A stretch of 64,000 nucleotides of DNA from Vespa crabro. Its lineage: Eukaryota > Arthropoda > Insecta > Hymenoptera > Vespidae. Shown here piece after piece: positions 43,101-57,300 of this stretch. The position numbers and the translations under genes were made by a program. The notes under the pieces are model-generated. The model did no database searches. It was given only the letters and a program-made list of their open reading frames with translations, and was not told where the DNA came from. Position 1 is the first letter of the stretch, and each line of letters opens with the position of its first letter. Where the stretch lies: the NCBI RefSeq assembly GCF_910589235.1, contig NC_060956.1, positions 12,740,999 to 12,804,998 on the forward strand, in the 5' to 3' direction.

Positions 43101-44192
43101 TGTCGATCAGGTTTCTCGATAATTATCATGTTACAACACATATTTACGCATAGTCGGAAAGATATAATCTAGTTTCATTCTTTATTCTGCGTCGAAAAAA
43201 TATAAAATCATTGAAATTGAATGTGATTTCATCCTTTCATTTTTCGACGATACGCCTTTATGAGCATAAAATCGTATATACGATATGAAACAAAGTTAAG
43301 ACATCAATTCCAAGATAGAAAAGATTTTTGATCTTCTGAAATACAATGTCTGAATCGATTGGTAACATTTTTCAAACTGTTGTACGAGTAAGTTCAAAGA
43401 TTTCACCATTTTATCTCAGCATATAGCGAAAAACGCATATGTCGATCAGGTTTCTCGATAATTATCATGTTACAACACATATTTACGCATAGTCGGAAAG
43501 ATATAATCTAGTTTCATTCTTTATTCTGCGTCGAAAAAATATAAAATCATTGAAATTGAATGTGATTTCAACCTTTCATTTTTCGACGATACGCCTTTAT
43601 GAGCATAAAATCGTATATACGATATGAAACAAAGTTAAGACATCAATTCCAAGATAGAAAAGATTTTTGATCTTCTGAAATACAATGTCCGAATCGATTG
43701 GTAACATTTTTCAAACTGTGAAACGAGTATTTTCACTGTTTTCATGATAATATTTCCGCATATAGCGAAATTCACATGTGTTGTTCAGTTTTCTCGATAA
43801 TTTTCATGTTAAAGCACGTATTTAAAAATAGTCGGAAAGAAATATTCTAGTTTCATTCTTTATTCTGCGTCGAAAGTATATAAAATCATTGAAATTGAAT
43901 GTGATTTCAACCTTTCGTTTTTCGACGATACGCCTTTATGAGCATAAAATCGTATATTGGATATGAAACAAAGTTAAGACATCAATTCCAAGATAGAAAA
44001 GATTTTTGATCTTCTGAAATACAATGTCTGAATCGATTGGTAACATTTTTCAAACTGTTGTACGAGTAAGTTCAAAGATTTCACCATTTTATCTCAGCAT
44101 ATAGCGAAAAACGCATATGTCGATCAGGTTTCTCGATAATTATCATGTTAAAACACGCATTTACACATAGTCGGAAAGATATAATCTAGTTT
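40125..44192 (+). repeat. Alternative trimer HOR cz-cy-bz, four copies
   Basis: Four repeats of 1017 bp begin at 40125, 41142, 42159 and 43176. Each has a cz unit (c head, z tail), a cy unit (c head, y tail) and a bz unit; the last bz carries the converted x-like end. The period equals that of the canonical trimer, but no unit has an x tail or an a head. It can be derived from the neighbouring bz-cy dimers by adding a cz chimera and amplifying the result. Private changes include acgatttgaaac near 40233, ttcatcctttc near 43229 and gtgaaacgag near 43719. Confidence 0.85.
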
Positions 44193-46904
44193 CATTCTTT
44201 ATTCTGCGTCGAAAGTATTTAAAATCATTGAAATTGAATTAGATTTCAACCTTTCATTTTTCGACGATACAACTTTATGAGCATAAAATCGTATATTGGA
44301 TATGAAACAAAGTTAAGACATCAATTCCAAGATAGAAAAGATTTTTGATCTTCTGAAATACAATGTCCGAATAGATTGGTAACATTTTTCAAACTGTGGA
44401 ACGAGTATTTTCACTGTTTTCATGATAATATTTCCGCATATAGCGGAATTCGCATGTGTCGATCAGGTTTCTCATTAATTATCATGTTAAAACACGCATT
44501 TACACATAGTCGGAAAGATATAATCTAGTTTCATTCTTTATTCTGCGTCGAAAGTATTTAAAATCATTGAAATTGAATTAGATTTCAACCTTTCATTTTT
44601 CGACGATACAACTTTATGAGCATAAAATCGTATATTGGATATGAAACAAAGTTAAGACATCAATTCCAAGATAGAAAAGATTTTTGATCTTCTGAAATAC
44701 AATGTCCGAATCGATTGGTAACATTTTTCAAACTGTGGAACGAGTATTTTCACTGTTTTCATGATAATATTTCCGCATATAGCGAAATTCACATGTGTTG
44801 TTCAGTTTTCTCGATAATTTTCATGTTAAAGCACGTATTTAAAAATAGTCGGAAAGAAATATTCTAGTTTCATTCTTTATTCTGCGTCGAAAGTATATAA
44901 AATCATTGAAATTGAATGTGATTTCAACCTTTCGTTTTTCGACGATACGCCTTTATGAGCATAAAATCGTATATTGGATATGAAACAAAGTTAAGACATC
45001 AATTCCAAGATAGAAAAGATTTTTGATCTTCTGAAATACAATGTCTGAATCGATTGGTAACATTTTTCAAACTGTTGTACGAGTAAGTTCAAAGATTTCA
45101 CCATTTTATCTCAGCATATAGCGAAAAACGCATATGTCGATCAGGTTTCTCGATAATTATCATGTTACAACACATATTTACGCATAGTCGGAAAGATATA
45201 ATCTAGTTTCATTCTTTATTCTGCGTCGAAAAAATATAAAATCATTGAAATTGAATGTGATTTCAACCTTTCATTTTTCGACGATACGCCTTTATGAGCA
45301 TAAAATCGTATATACGATATGAAACAAAGTTAAGACATCAATTCCAAGATAGAAAAGATTTTTGATCTTCTGAAATACAATGTCCGAATAGATTGGTAAC
45401 ATTTTTCAAACTGTGGAACGAGTATTTTCACTGTTTTCATGATAATATTTCCGCATATAGCGGAATTCGCATGTGTCGATCAGGTTTCTCATTAATTATC
45501 ATGTTAAAACACGCATTTACACATAGTCGGAAAGATATAATCTAGTTTCATTCTTTATTCTGCGTCGAAAGTATTTAAAATCATTGAAATTGAATTAGAT
45601 TTCAACCTTTCATTTTTCGACGATACAACTTTATGAGCATAAAATCGTATATTGGATATGAAACAAAGTTAAGACATCAATTCCAAGATAGAAAAGATTT
45701 TTGATCTTCTGAAATACAATGTCCGAATCGATTGGTAACATTTTTCAAACTGTGGAACGAGTATTTTCACTGTTTTCATGATAATATTTCCGCATATAGC
45801 GAAATTCACATGTGTTGTTCAGTTTTCTCGATAATTTTCATGTTAAAGCACGTATTTAAAAATAGTCGGAAAGAAATATTCTAGTTTCATTCTTTATTCT
45901 GCGTCGAAAGTATATAAAATCATTGAAATTGAATGTGATTTCAACCTTTCGTTTTTCGACGATACGCCTTTATGAGCATAAAATCGTATATTGGATATGA
46001 AACAAAGTTAAGACATCAATTCCAAGATAGAAAAGATTTTTGATCTTCTGAAATACAATGTCTGAATCGATTGGTAACATTTTTCAAACTGTTGTACGAG
46101 TAAGTTCAAAGATTTCACCATTTTATCTCAGCATATAGCGAAAAACGCATATGTCGATCAGGTTTCTCGATAATTATCATGTTACAACACATATTTACGC
46201 ATAGTCGGAAAGATATAATCTAGTTTCATTCTTTATTCTGCGTCGAAAAAATATAAAATCATTGAAATTGAATGTGATTTCAACCTTTCATTTTTCGACG
46301 ATACGCCTTTATGAGCATAAAATCGTATATACGATATGAAACAAAGTTAAGACATCAATTCCAAGATAGAAAAGATTTTTGATCTTCTGAAATACAATGT
46401 CCGAATAGATTGGTAACATTTTTCAAACTGTGGAACGAGTATTTTCACTGTTTTCATGATAATATTTCCGCATATAGCGGAATTCGCATGTGTCGATCAG
46501 GTTTCTCATTAATTATCATGTTAAAACACGCATTTACACATAGTCGGAAAGATATAATCTAGTTTCATTCTTTATTCTGCGTCGAAAGTATTTAAAATCA
46601 TTGAAATTGAATTAGATTTCAACCTTTCATTTTTCGACGATACAACTTTATGAGCATAAAATCGTATATTGGATATGAAACAAAGTTAAGACATCAATTC
46701 CAAGATAGAAAAGATTTTTGATCTTCTGAAATACAATGTCCGAATCGATTGGTAACATTTTTCAAACTGTGGAACGAGTATTTTCACTGTTTTCATGATA
46801 ATATTTCCGCATATAGCGAAATTCACATGTGTTGTTCAGTTTTCTCGATAATTTTCATGTTAAAGCACGTATTTAAAAATAGTCGGAAAGAAATATTCTA
46901 GTTT

Positions 46905-47243
46905 CATTCTTTATTCTGCGTCGAAAGTATATAAAATCATTGAAATTGAATGTGATTTCAACCTTTCGTTTTTCGACGATACGCCTTTATGAGCATAAAA
47001 TCGTATATTGGATATGAAACAAAGTTAAGACATCAATTCCAAGATAGAAAAGATTTTTGATCTTCTGAAATACAATGTCTGAATCGATTGGTAACATTTT
47101 TCAAACTGTTGTACGAGTAAGTTCAAAGATTTCACCATTTTATCTCAGCATATAGCGAAAAACGCATGTGTCGATCAGGTTTCTCATTAATTATCATGTT
47201 AAAACACGCATTTACACATAGTCGGAAAGATATAATCTAGTTT
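46905..47243 (+). repeat. Chimeric monomer bz'' (early z-to-x switch), copy 1
   Basis: A bz unit up to gcgaaaaacgcat, then x-type gtgtcgatcaggtttctcatt and the rest of the x tail. The breakpoint, near 47163-47168, lies upstream of that in the bz' units at 35718 to 43854, so this is an independent event. The following unit is ay, so the trimer is shortened to a dimer: the cx head and the first part of its tail are missing. Confidence 0.85.
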
Positions 47244-48599
47244 CATTCTTTATTCTGCGTCGAAAGTATTTAAAATCATTGAAATTGAATTAGATTTCAA
47301 CCTTTCATTTTTCGACGATACAACTTTATGAGCATAAAATCGTATATTGGATATGAAACAAAGTTAAGACATCAATTCCAAGATAGAAAAGATTTTTGAT
47401 CTTCTGAAATACAATGTCCGAATCGATTGGTAACATTTTTCAAACTGTGGAACGAGTATTTTCACTGTTTTCATGATAATATTTCCGCATATAGCGAAAT
47501 TCACATGTGTTGTTCAGTTTTCTCGATAATTTTCATGTTAAAGCACGTATTTAAAAATAGTCGGAAAGAAATATTCTAGTTTCATTCTTTATTCTGCGTC
47601 GAAAGTATATAAAATCATTGAAATTGAATGTGATTTCAACCTTTCGTTTTTCGACGATACGCCTTTATGAGCATAAAATCGTATATTGGATATGAAACAA
47701 AGTTAAGACATCAATTCCAAGATAGAAAAGATTTTTGATCTTCTGAAATACAATGTCTGAATCGATTGGTAACATTTTTCAAACTGTTGTACGAGTAAGT
47801 TCAAAGATTTCACCATTTTATCTCAGCATATAGCGAAAAACGCATATGTCGATCAGGTTTCTCGATAATTATCATGTTACAACACATATTTACGCATAGT
47901 CGGAAAGATATAATCTAGTTTCATTCTTTATTCTGCGTCGAAAAAATATAAAATCATTGAAATTGAATGTGATTTCAACCTTTCATTTTTCGACGATACG
48001 CCTTTATGAGCATAAAATCGTATATACGATATGAAACAAAGTTAAGACATCAATTCCAAGATAGAAAAGATTTTTGATCTTCTGAAATACAATGTCCGAA
48101 TAGATTGGTAACATTTTTCAAACTGTGGAACGAGTATTTTCACTGTTTTCATGATAATATTTCCGCATATAGCGGAATTCGCATGTGTCGATCAGGTTTC
48201 TCATTAATTATCATGTTAAAACACGCATTTACACATAGTCGGAAAGATATAATCTAGTTTCATTCTTTATTCTGCGTCGAAAGTATTTAAAATCATTGAA
48301 ATTGAATTAGATTTCAACCTTTCATTTTTCGACGATACAACTTTATGAGCATAAAATCGTATATTGGATATGAAACAAAGTTAAGACATCAATTCCAAGA
48401 TAGAAAAGATTTTTGATCTTCTGAAATACAATGTCCGAATCGATTGGTAACATTTTTCAAACTGTGGAACGAGTATTTTCACTGTTTTCATGATAATATT
48501 TCCGCATATAGCGAAATTCACATGTGTTGTTCAGTTTTCTCGATAATTTTCATGTTAAAGCACGTATTTAAAAATAGTCGGAAAGAAATATTCTAGTTT

Positions 48600-48938
48600 C
48601 ATTCTTTATTCTGCGTCGAAAGTATATAAAATCATTGAAATTGAATGTGATTTCAACCTTTCGTTTTTCGACGATACGCCTTTATGAGCATAAAATCGTA
48701 TATTGGATATGAAACAAAGTTAAGACATCAATTCCAAGATAGAAAAGATTTTTGATCTTCTGAAATACAATGTCTGAATCGATTGGTAACATTTTTCAAA
48801 CTGTTGTACGAGTAAGTTCAAAGATTTCACCATTTTATCTCAGCATATAGCGAAAAACGCATGTGTCGATCAGGTTTCTCATTAATTATCATGTTAAAAC
48901 ACGCATTTACACATAGTCGGAAAGATATAATCTAGTTT
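48600..48938 (+). repeat. Chimeric monomer bz'' (early z-to-x switch), copy 2
   Basis: Same junction as the unit at 46905, five monomers (1695 bp) later and again followed directly by ay. The identical breakpoint makes a shared origin by block duplication likely. Confidence 0.85.
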
Positions 48939-50972
48939 CATTCTTTATTCTGCGTCGAAAGTATTTAAAATCATTGAAATTGAATTAGATTTCAACCTTT
49001 CATTTTTCGACGATACAACTTTATGAGCATAAAATCGTATATTGGATATGAAACAAAGTTAAGACATCAATTCCAAGATAGAAAAGATTTTTGATCTTCT
49101 GAAATACAATGTCCGAATCGATTGGTAACATTTTTCAAACTGTGGAACGAGTATTTTCACTGTTTTCATGATAATATTTCCGCATATAGCGAAATTCACA
49201 TGTGTTGTTCAGTTTTCTCGATAATTTTCATGTTAAAGCACGTATTTAAAAATAGTCGGAAAGAAATATTCTAGTTTTATTCTTTATTCTGCGTCGAAAG
49301 TATATAAAATCATTGAAATTGAATGTGATTTCAACCTTTCGTTTTTCGACGATACGCCTTTATGAGCATAAAATCGTATATTGGATATGAAACAAAGTTA
49401 AGACATCAATTCCAAGATAGAAAAGATTTTTGATCTTCTGAAATACAATGTCTGAATCGATTGGTAACATTTTTCAAACTGTTGTACGAGTAAGTTCAAA
49501 GATTTCACCATTTTATCTCAGCATATAGCGAAAAACGCATATGTCGATCAGGTTTCTCGATAATTATCATGTTACAACACATATTTACGCATAGTCGGAA
49601 AGATATAATCTAGTTTCATTCTTTATTCTGCGTCGAAAAAATATAAAATCATTGAAATTGAATGTGATTTCAACCTTTCATTTTTCGACGATACGCCTTT
49701 ATGAGCATAAAATCGTATATACGATATGAAACAAAGTTAAGACATCAATTCCAAGATAGAAAAGATTTTTGATCTTCTGAAATACAATGTCCGAATAGAT
49801 TGGTAACATTTTTCAAACTGTGGAACGAGTATTTTCACTGTTTTCATGATAATATTTCCGCATATAGCGGAATTCGCATGTGTCGATCAGGTTTCTCATT
49901 AATTATCATGTTAAAACACGCATTTACACATAGTCGGAAAGATATAATCTAGTTTCATTCTTTATTCTGCGTCGAAAGTATTTAAAATCATTGAAATTGA
50001 ATTAGATTTCAACCTTTCATTTTTCGACGATACAACTTTATGAGCATAAAATCGTATATTGGATATGAAACAAAGTTAAGACATCAATTCCAAGATAGAA
50101 AAGATTTTTGATCTTCTGAAATACAATGTCCGAATCGATTGGTAACATTTTTCAAACTGTGGAACGAGTATTTTCACTGTTTTCATGATAATATTTCCGC
50201 ATATAGCGAAATTCACATGTGTTGTTCAGTTTTCTCGATAATTTTCATGTTAAAGCACGTATTTAAAAATAGTCGGAAAGAAATATTCTAGTTTTATTCT
50301 TTATTCTGCGTCGAAAGTATATAAAATCATTGAAATTGAATGTGATTTCAACCTTTCGTTTTTCGACGATACGCCTTTATGAGCATAAAATCGTATATTG
50401 GATATGAAACAAAGTTAAGACATCAATTCCAAGATAGAAAAGATTTTTGATCTTCTGAAATACAATGTCTGAATCGATTGGTAACATTTTTCAAACTGTT
50501 GTACGAGTAAGTTCAAAGATTTCACCATTTTATCTCAGCATATAGCGAAAAACGCATATGTCGATCAGGTTTCTCGATAATTATCATGTTACAACACATA
50601 TTTACGCATAGTCGGAAAGATATAATCTAGTTTCATTCTTTATTCTGCGTCGAAAAAATATAAAATCATTGAAATTGAATGTGATTTCAACCTTTCATTT
50701 TTCGACGATACGCCTTTATGAGCATAAAATCGTATATACGATATGAAACAAAGTTAAGACATCAATTCCAAGATAGAAAAGATTTTTGATCTTCTGAAAT
50801 ACAATGTCCGAATAGATTGGTAACATTTTTCAAACTGTGGAACGAGTATTTTCACTGTTTTCATGATAATATTTCCGCATATAGCGGAATTCGCATGTGT
50901 CGATCAGGTTTCTCATTAATTATCATGTTAAAACACGCATTTACACATAGTCGGAAAGATATAATCTAGTTT

Positions 50973-51311
50973 CAATCTTTATTCTGCGTCGAAAGTATTT
51001 AAAATCATTGAAATTGAATTAGATTTCAACCTTTCATTTTTCGACGATACAACTTTATGAGCATAAAATCGTATATTGGATATGAAACAAAGTTAAGACA
51101 TCAATTCCAAGATAGAAAAGATTTTTGATCTTCTGAAATACAATGTCTGAATCGATTGGTAACATTTTTCAAACTGTTGTACGAGTAAGTTCAAAGATTT
51201 CACCATTTTATCTCAGCATATAGCGAAAAACGCATATGTCGATCAGGTTTCTCGATAATTATCATGTTACAACACATATTTACGCATAGTCGGAAAGATA
51301 TAATCTAGTTT
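50973..51311 (+). repeat. Chimeric monomer az
   Basis: Head a (gtatttaaaatc, ttag, acaact) is joined to tctgaatcga, gttgtacgag and a full z tail. It replaces an ay-bz pair between two cx units, so one monomer was lost by exchange within the conserved mid-monomer block. It begins with the private ttcaatc variant also found at 51651. Confidence 0.8.
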
Positions 51312-54300
51312 CATTCTTTATTCTGCGTCGAAAAAATATAAAATCATTGAAATTGAATGTGATTTCAACCTTTCATTTTTCGACGATACGCCTTTATGAG
51401 CATAAAATCGTATATACGATATGAAACAAAGTTAAGACATCAATTCCAAGATAGAAAAGATTTTTGATCTTCTGAAATACAATGTCCGAATAGATTGGTA
51501 ACATTTTTCAAACTGTGGAACGAGTATTTTCACTGTTTTCATGATAATATTTCCGCATATAGCGGAATTCGCATGTGTCGATCAGGTTTCTCATTAATTA
51601 TCATGTTAAAACACGCATTTACACATAGTCGGAAAGATATAATCTAGTTTCAATCTTTATTCTGCGTCGAAAGTATTTAAAATCATTGAAATTGAATTAG
51701 ATTTCAACCTTTCATTTTTCGACGATACAACTTTATGAGCATAAAATCGTATATTGGATATGAAACAAAGTTAAGACATCAATTCCAAGATAGAAAAGAT
51801 TTTTGATCTTCTGAAATACAATGTCCGAATCGATTGGTAACATTTTTCAAACTGTGGAACGAGTATTTTCACTGTTTTCATGATAATATTTCCGCATATA
51901 GCGAAATTCACATGTGTTGTTCAGTTTTCTCGATAATTTTCATGTTAAAGCACGTATTTAAAAATAGTCGGAAAGAAATATTCTAGTTTCATTCTTTATT
52001 CTGCGTCGAAAGTATATAAAATCATTGAAATTGAATGTGATTTCAACCTTTCGTTTTTCGACGATACGCCTTTATGAGCATAAAATCGTATATTGGATAT
52101 GAAACAAAGTTAAGACATCAATTCCAAGATAGAAAAGATTTTTGATCTTCTGAAATACAATGTCTGAATCGATTGGTAACATTTTTCAAACTGTTGTACG
52201 AGTAAGTTCAAAGATTTCACCATTTTATCTCAGCATATAGCGAAAAACGCATATGTCGATCAGGTTTCTCGATAATTATCATGTTACAACACATATTTAC
52301 GCATAGTCGGAAAGATATAATCTAGTTTCATTCTTTATTCTGCGTCGAAAAAATATAAAATCATTGAAATTGAATGTGATTTCAACCTTTCATTTTTCGA
52401 CGATACGCCTTTATGAGCATAAAATCGTATATACGATATGAAACAAAGTTAAGACATCAATTCCAAGATAGAAAAGATTTTTGATCTTCTGAAATACAAT
52501 GTCCGAATAGATTGGTAACATTTTTCAAACTGTGGAACGAGTATTTTCACTGTTTTCATGATAATATTTCCGCATATAGCGGAATTCGCATGTGTCGATC
52601 AGGTTTCTCATTAATTATCATGTTAAAACACGCATTTACACATAGTCGGAAAGATATAATCTAGTTTCATTCTTTATTCTGCGTCGAAAGTATTTAAAAT
52701 CATTGAAATTGAATTAGATTTCAACCTTTCATTTTTCGACGATACAACTTTATGAGCATAAAATCGTATATTGGATATGAAACAAAGTTAAGACATCAAT
52801 TCCAAGATAGAAAAGATTTTTGATCTTCTGAAATACAATGTCTGAATCGATTGGTAACATTTTTCAAACTGTGGAACGAGTATTTTCACTGTTTTCATGA
52901 TAATATTTCCGCATATAGCGAAATTCACATGTGTTGTTCAGTTTTCTCGATAATTTTCATGTTAAAGCACGTATTTAAAAATAGTCGGAAAGAAATATTC
53001 TAGTTTTATTCTTTATTCTGCGTCGAAAGTATATAAAATCATTGAAATTGAATGTGATTTCAACCTTTCGTTTTTCGACGATACGCCTTTATGAGCATAA
53101 AATCGTATATTGGATATGAAACAAAGTTAAGACATCAATTCCAAGATAGAAAAGATTTTTGATCTTCTGAAATACAATGTCTGAATCGATTGGTAACATT
53201 TTTCAAACTGTTGTACGAGTAAGTTCAAAGATTTCACCATTTTATCTCAGCATATAGCGAAAAACGCATATGTCGATCAGGTTTCTCGATAATTATCATG
53301 TTACAACACATATTTACGCATAGTCGGAAAGATATAATCTAGTTTCATTCTTTATTCTGCGTCGAAAAAATATAAAATCATTGAAATTGAATGTGATTTC
53401 AACCTTTCATTTTTCGACGATACGCCTTTATGAGCATAAAATCGTATATACGATATGAAACAAAGTTAAGACATCAATTCCAAGATAGAAAAGATTTTTG
53501 ATCTTCTGAAATACAATGTCTGAATCGATTGGTAACATTTTTCAAACTGTTGTACGAGTAAGTTCAAAGATTTCACCATTTTATCTCAGCATATAGCGAA
53601 AAACGCATATGTCGATCAGGTTTCTCGATAATTATCATGTTACAACACATATTTACGCATAGTCGGAAAGATATAATCTAGTTTCATTCTTTATTCTGCG
53701 TCGAAAAAATATAAAATCATTGAAATTGAATGTGATTTCAACCTTTCATTTTTCGACGATACGCCTTTATGAGCATAAAATCGTATATACGATATGAAAC
53801 AAAGTTAAGACATCAATTCCAAGATAGAAAAGATTTTTGATCTTCTGAAATACAATGTCCGAATAGATTGGTAACATTTTTCAAACTGTGGAACGAGTAT
53901 TTTCACTGTTTTCATGATAATATTTCCGCATATAGCGGAATTCGCATGTGTCGATCAGGTTTCTCATTAATTATCATGTTAAAACACGCATTTACACATA
54001 GTCGGAAAGATATAATCTAGTTTCATTCTTTATTCTGCGTCGAAAGTATTTAAAATCATTGAAATTGAATTAGATTTCAACCTTTCATTTTTCGACGATA
54101 CAACTTTATGAGCATAAAATCGTATATTGGATATGAAACAAAGTTAAGACATCAATTCCAAGATAGAAAAGATTTTTGATCTTCTGAAATACAATGTCCG
54201 AATCGATTGGTAACATTTTTCAAACTGTGGAACGAGTATTTTCACTGTTTTCATGATAATATTTCCGCATATAGCGAAATTCACATGTGTTGTTCAGTTT

Positions 54301-57300
54301 TCTCGATAATTTTCATGTTAAAGCACGTATTTAAAAATAGTCGGAAAGAAATATTCTAGTTTTATTCTTTATTCTGCGTCGAAAGTATATAAAATCATTG
54401 AAATTGTATGTGATTTCAACCTTTCGTTTTTCGACGATACGCCTTTATGAGCATAAAATCGTATATTGGATATGAAACAAAGTTAAGACATCAATTCCAA
54501 GATAGAAAAGATTTTTGATCTTCTGAAATACAATGTCTGAATCGATTGGTAACATTTTTCAAACTGTTGTACGAGTAAGTTCAAAGATTTCACCATTTTA
54601 TCTCAGCATATAGCGAAAAACGCATATGTCGATCAGGTTTCTCGATAATTATCATGTTACAACACATATTTACGCATAGTCGGAAAGATATAATCTAGTT
54701 TCATTCTTTATTCTGCGTCGAAAAAATATAAAATCATTGAAATTGAATGTGATTTCAACCTTTCATTTTTCGACGATACGCCTTTATGAGCATAAAATCG
54801 TATATACGATATGAAACAAAGTTAAGACATCAATTCCAAGATAGAAAAGATTTTTGATCTTCTGAAATACAATGTCCGAATAGATTGGTAACATTTTTCA
54901 AACTGTGGAACGAGTATTTTCACTGTTTTCATGATAATATTTCCGCATATAGCGGAATTCGCATGTGTCGATCAGGTTTCTCATTAATTATCATGTTAAA
55001 ACACGCATTTACACATAGTCGGAAAGATATAATCTAGTTTCATTCTTTATTCTGCGTCGAAAGTATTTAAAATCATTGAAATTGAATTAGATTTCAACCT
55101 TTCATTTTTCGACGATACAACTTTATGAGCATAAAATCGTATATTGGATATGAAACAAAGTTAAGACATCAATTCCAAGATAGAAAAGATTTTTGATCTT
55201 CTGAAATACAATGTCCGAATCGATTGGTAACATTTTTCAAACTGTGGAACGAGTATTTTCACTGTTTTCATGATAATATTTCCGCATATAGCGAAATTCA
55301 CATGTGTTGTTCAGTTTTCTCGATAATTTTCATGTTAAAGCACGTATTTAAAAATAGTCGGAAAGAAATATTCTAGTTTTATTCTTTATTCTGCGTCGAA
55401 AGTATATAAAATCATTGAAATTGAATGTGATTTCAACCTTTCGTTTTTCGACGATACGCCTTTATGAGCATAAAATCGTATATTGGATATGAAACAAAGT
55501 TAAGACATCAATTCCAAGATAGAAAAGATTTTTGATCTTCTGAAATACAATGTCTGAATCGATTGGTAACATTTTTCAAACTGTTGTACGAGTAAGTTCA
55601 AAGATTTCACCATTTTATCTCAGCATATAGCGAAAAACGCATATGTCGATCAGGTTTCTCGATAATTATCATGTTACAACACATATTTACGCATAGTCGG
55701 AAAGATATAATCTAGTTTCATTCTTTATTCTGCGTCGAAAAAATATAAAATCATTGAAATTGAATGTGATTTCAACCTTTCATTTTTCGACGATACGCCT
55801 TTATGAGCATAAAATCGTATATACGATATGAAACAAAGTTAAGACATCAATTCCAAGATAGAAAAGATTTTTGATCTTCTGAAATACAATGTCCGAATAG
55901 ATTGGTAACATTTTTCAAACTGTGGAACGAGTATTTTCACTGTTTTCATGATAATATTTCCGCATATAGCGGAATTCGCATGTGTCGATCAGGTTTCTCA
56001 TTAATTATCATGTTAAAACACGCATTTACACATAGTCGGAAAGATATAATCTAGTTTCATTCTTTATTCTGCGTCGAAAGTATTTAAAATCATTGAAATT
56101 GAATTAGATTTCAACCTTTCATTTTTCGACGATACAACTTTATGAGCATAAAATCGTATATTGGATATGAAACAAAGTTAAGACATCAATTCCAAGATAG
56201 AAAAGATTTTTGATCTTCTGAAATACAATGTCCGAATCGATTGGTAACATTTTTCAAACTGTGGAACGAGTATTTTCACTGTTTTCATGATAATATTTCC
56301 GCATATAGCGAAATTCACATGTGTTGTTCAGTTTTCTCGATAATTTTCATGTTAAAGCACGTATTTAAAAATAGTCGGAAAGAAATATTCTAGTTTTATT
56401 CTTTATTCTGCGTCGAAAGTATATAAAATCATTGAAATTGTATGTGATTTCAACCTTTCGTTTTTCGACGATACGCCTTTATGAGCATAAAATCGTATAT
56501 TGGATATGAAACAAAGTTAAGACATCAATTCCAAGATAGAAAAGATTTTTGATCTTCTGAAATACAATGTCTGAATCGATTGGTAACATTTTTCAAACTG
56601 TTGTACGAGTAAGTTCAAAGATTTCACCATTTTATCTCAGCATATAGCGAAAAACGCATATGTCGATCAGGTTTCTCGATAATTATCATGTTACAACACA
56701 TATTTACGCATAGTCGGAAAGATATAATCTAGTTTCATTCTTTATTCTGCGTCGAAAAAATATAAAATCATTGAAATTGAATGTGATTTCAACCTTTCAT
56801 TTTTCGACGATACGCCTTTATGAGCATAAAATCGTATATACGATATGAAACAAAGTTAAGACATCAATTCCAAGATAGAAAAGATTTTTGATCTTCTGAA
56901 ATACAATGTCCGAATAGATTGGTAACATTTTTCAAACTGTGGAACGAGTATTTTCACTGTTTTCATGATAATATTTCCGCATATAGCGGAATTCGCATGT
57001 GTCGATCAGGTTTCTCATTAATTATCATGTTAAAACACGCATTTACACATAGTCGGAAAGATATAATCTAGTTTCATTCTTTATTCTGCGTCGAAAGTAT
57101 TTAAAATCATTGAAATTGAATTAGATTTCAACCTTTCATTTTTCGACGATACAACTTTATGAGCATAAAATCGTATATTGGATATGAAACAAAGTTAAGA
57201 CATCAATTCCAAGATAGAAAAGATTTTTGATCTTCTGAAATACAATGTCCGAATCGATTGGTAACATTTTTCAAACTGTGGAACGAGTATTTTCACTGTT

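Larger units (their letters stand above)
35718..44192 (+). repeat. Array region IV: chimeric dimers, then cz-cy-bz trimers
   Basis: 25 monomers. The first part alternates bz' with cy or ay, where bz' is a bz unit whose last part has been replaced by x-type sequence. From 40125 a new three-unit order, cz-cy-bz, is repeated four times, the last ending in bz'. The two bz units at 38430 and 39108 share caactccaag instead of caattccaag, and the bz' at 37752 has a private aatcgaatattgg. This region has a different HOR from its flanks although it is made from the same parts. Confidence 0.85.
44193..53684 (+). repeat. Array region V, first part: trimers with deletions and chimeras
   Basis: 28 monomers, mostly cx-ay-bz. 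Two trimers lack cx because the bz tail runs directly into x-type sequence (46905-47243 and 48600-48938). One unit is az (50973-51311). One cz is inserted at 53346-53684. A T replaces C in the tagtttcatt motif of bz units at 49278, 50295 and 53007 but not at 51990. A private ttcaatc variant occurs at the start of the units at 50973 and 51651, 678 bp apart. This is a transition zone towards the pure trimers that follow. Confidence 0.85.
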
